Below, one piece after another: positions 4,941 to 5,016 of a stretch of 5,016 bases of DNA. A model generated the notes under the pieces. It worked only from the letters and a program-made list of their open reading frames with translations. It was not told the DNA's origin and did not search any database. Within the stretch, counting starts at the first letter, position 1. Each line of letters opens with the position of its first letter. The translations under genes were made by a program, and so were the position numbers. The stretch spans positions 1-5,016 of the forward strand of contig JALWDV010000137.1 of assembly GCA_027036755.1 (NCBI GenBank), in the 5' to 3' direction. This DNA is from Anaerolineae bacterium (GTDB lineage: Bacteria > Chloroflexota > Anaerolineae > J102).

Positions 4941-4975
4941 AAATCCGCAATCCCAAATCCGCAATCCCAAATCCC
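4941..4975. repeat. 14-bp tandem repeat made of heptamers
   Basis: Two perfect copies of AAATCCGCAATCCC (4941-4954, 4955-4968) are followed by a half copy AAATCCC (4969-4975). Each 14-mer is itself two related 7-mers, giving five heptamers in a row. It begins 14 bases after the stop of the beta-gamma gene. No inverted partner is seen inside the window. Confidence 0.85.
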
Positions 4976-4986
4976 TCCCACCCTCT

Positions 4987-5016
4987 ATGCTCACCCGAGC
5001 CCAAGCCCTCCTTCCC
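4987..5016 (+). CDS. Possible start of the next gene, cut by right edge
   Basis: An ATG at 4987-4989 opens a frame of ten codons (MLTRAQALLP) to the window end. Its position after the tandem repeat and its composition are compatible with a gene start. There is no Shine-Dalgarno in the C/T-rich bases upstream, and ten residues cannot identify a family. This is a guess based on an open frame only. Confidence 0.22.
   Translation, partial: MLTRAQALLP

Overview
The window reads as a piece of a bacterial chromosome of moderately high GC. It most resembles an uncultured or environmental member of the Chloroflexota (Anaerolineae/Caldilineae-like). This is an inference from three things: a Pro/Thr-rich lipoprotein start, a ferredoxin-type 2-oxoacid oxidoreductase, and intergenic DNA crowded with short palindromic and heptamer-periodic repeats of a kind I associate with that phylum. 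No similarity search was possible, so the taxon is a suggestion only.

Left part (1-1260, minus strand): three genes, read right to left. They are msrA (peptide-methionine (S)-S-oxide reductase, 712-1260), a small four-helix membrane protein of unknown function (198-584), and the first 61 codons of a lipoprotein gene that runs off the left edge (1-183). The lipoprotein starts 14 bases after the stop of the membrane protein, so those two are very probably co-transcribed. A 127-bp gap separates msrA from them.

Middle and right (1690-4926, plus strand): two subunit genes of a 2-oxoacid:ferredoxin oxidoreductase. The first is a 405-residue alpha subunit (korA-like, 1690-2904 plus stop). The second is a 448-residue protein (3580-4926) in which the thiamine-diphosphate and [4Fe-4S]-binding beta subunit is followed by a C-terminal region with the layout of the gamma subunit. 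Together they would give a two-polypeptide enzyme that oxidatively decarboxylates a 2-oxoacid (2-oxoglutarate or a related acid) to an acyl-CoA and passes electrons to ferredoxin. The cluster-binding cysteines and the thiamine diphosphate motif are intact. No separate ferredoxin-like delta subunit is present in the window.

Intergenic DNA: the 429-bp divergent msrA/korA region carries a heptamer-based inverted-repeat element, a candidate promoter and a leader hairpin. The 672-bp gap between the two subunit genes is unusually long for genes of one enzyme. It holds three unrelated palindromic repeats in series: a REP-like hairpin cluster, a second heptamer inverted-repeat element, and an AACCTGACAGGTT inverted pair. 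A third heptamer-periodic tract follows the beta-gamma gene, just before a possible new gene start at the right edge. I see no defence system, transposase, CRISPR array or RNA gene. The most noteworthy points are the beta-gamma fusion and the repeat architecture around the kor genes.
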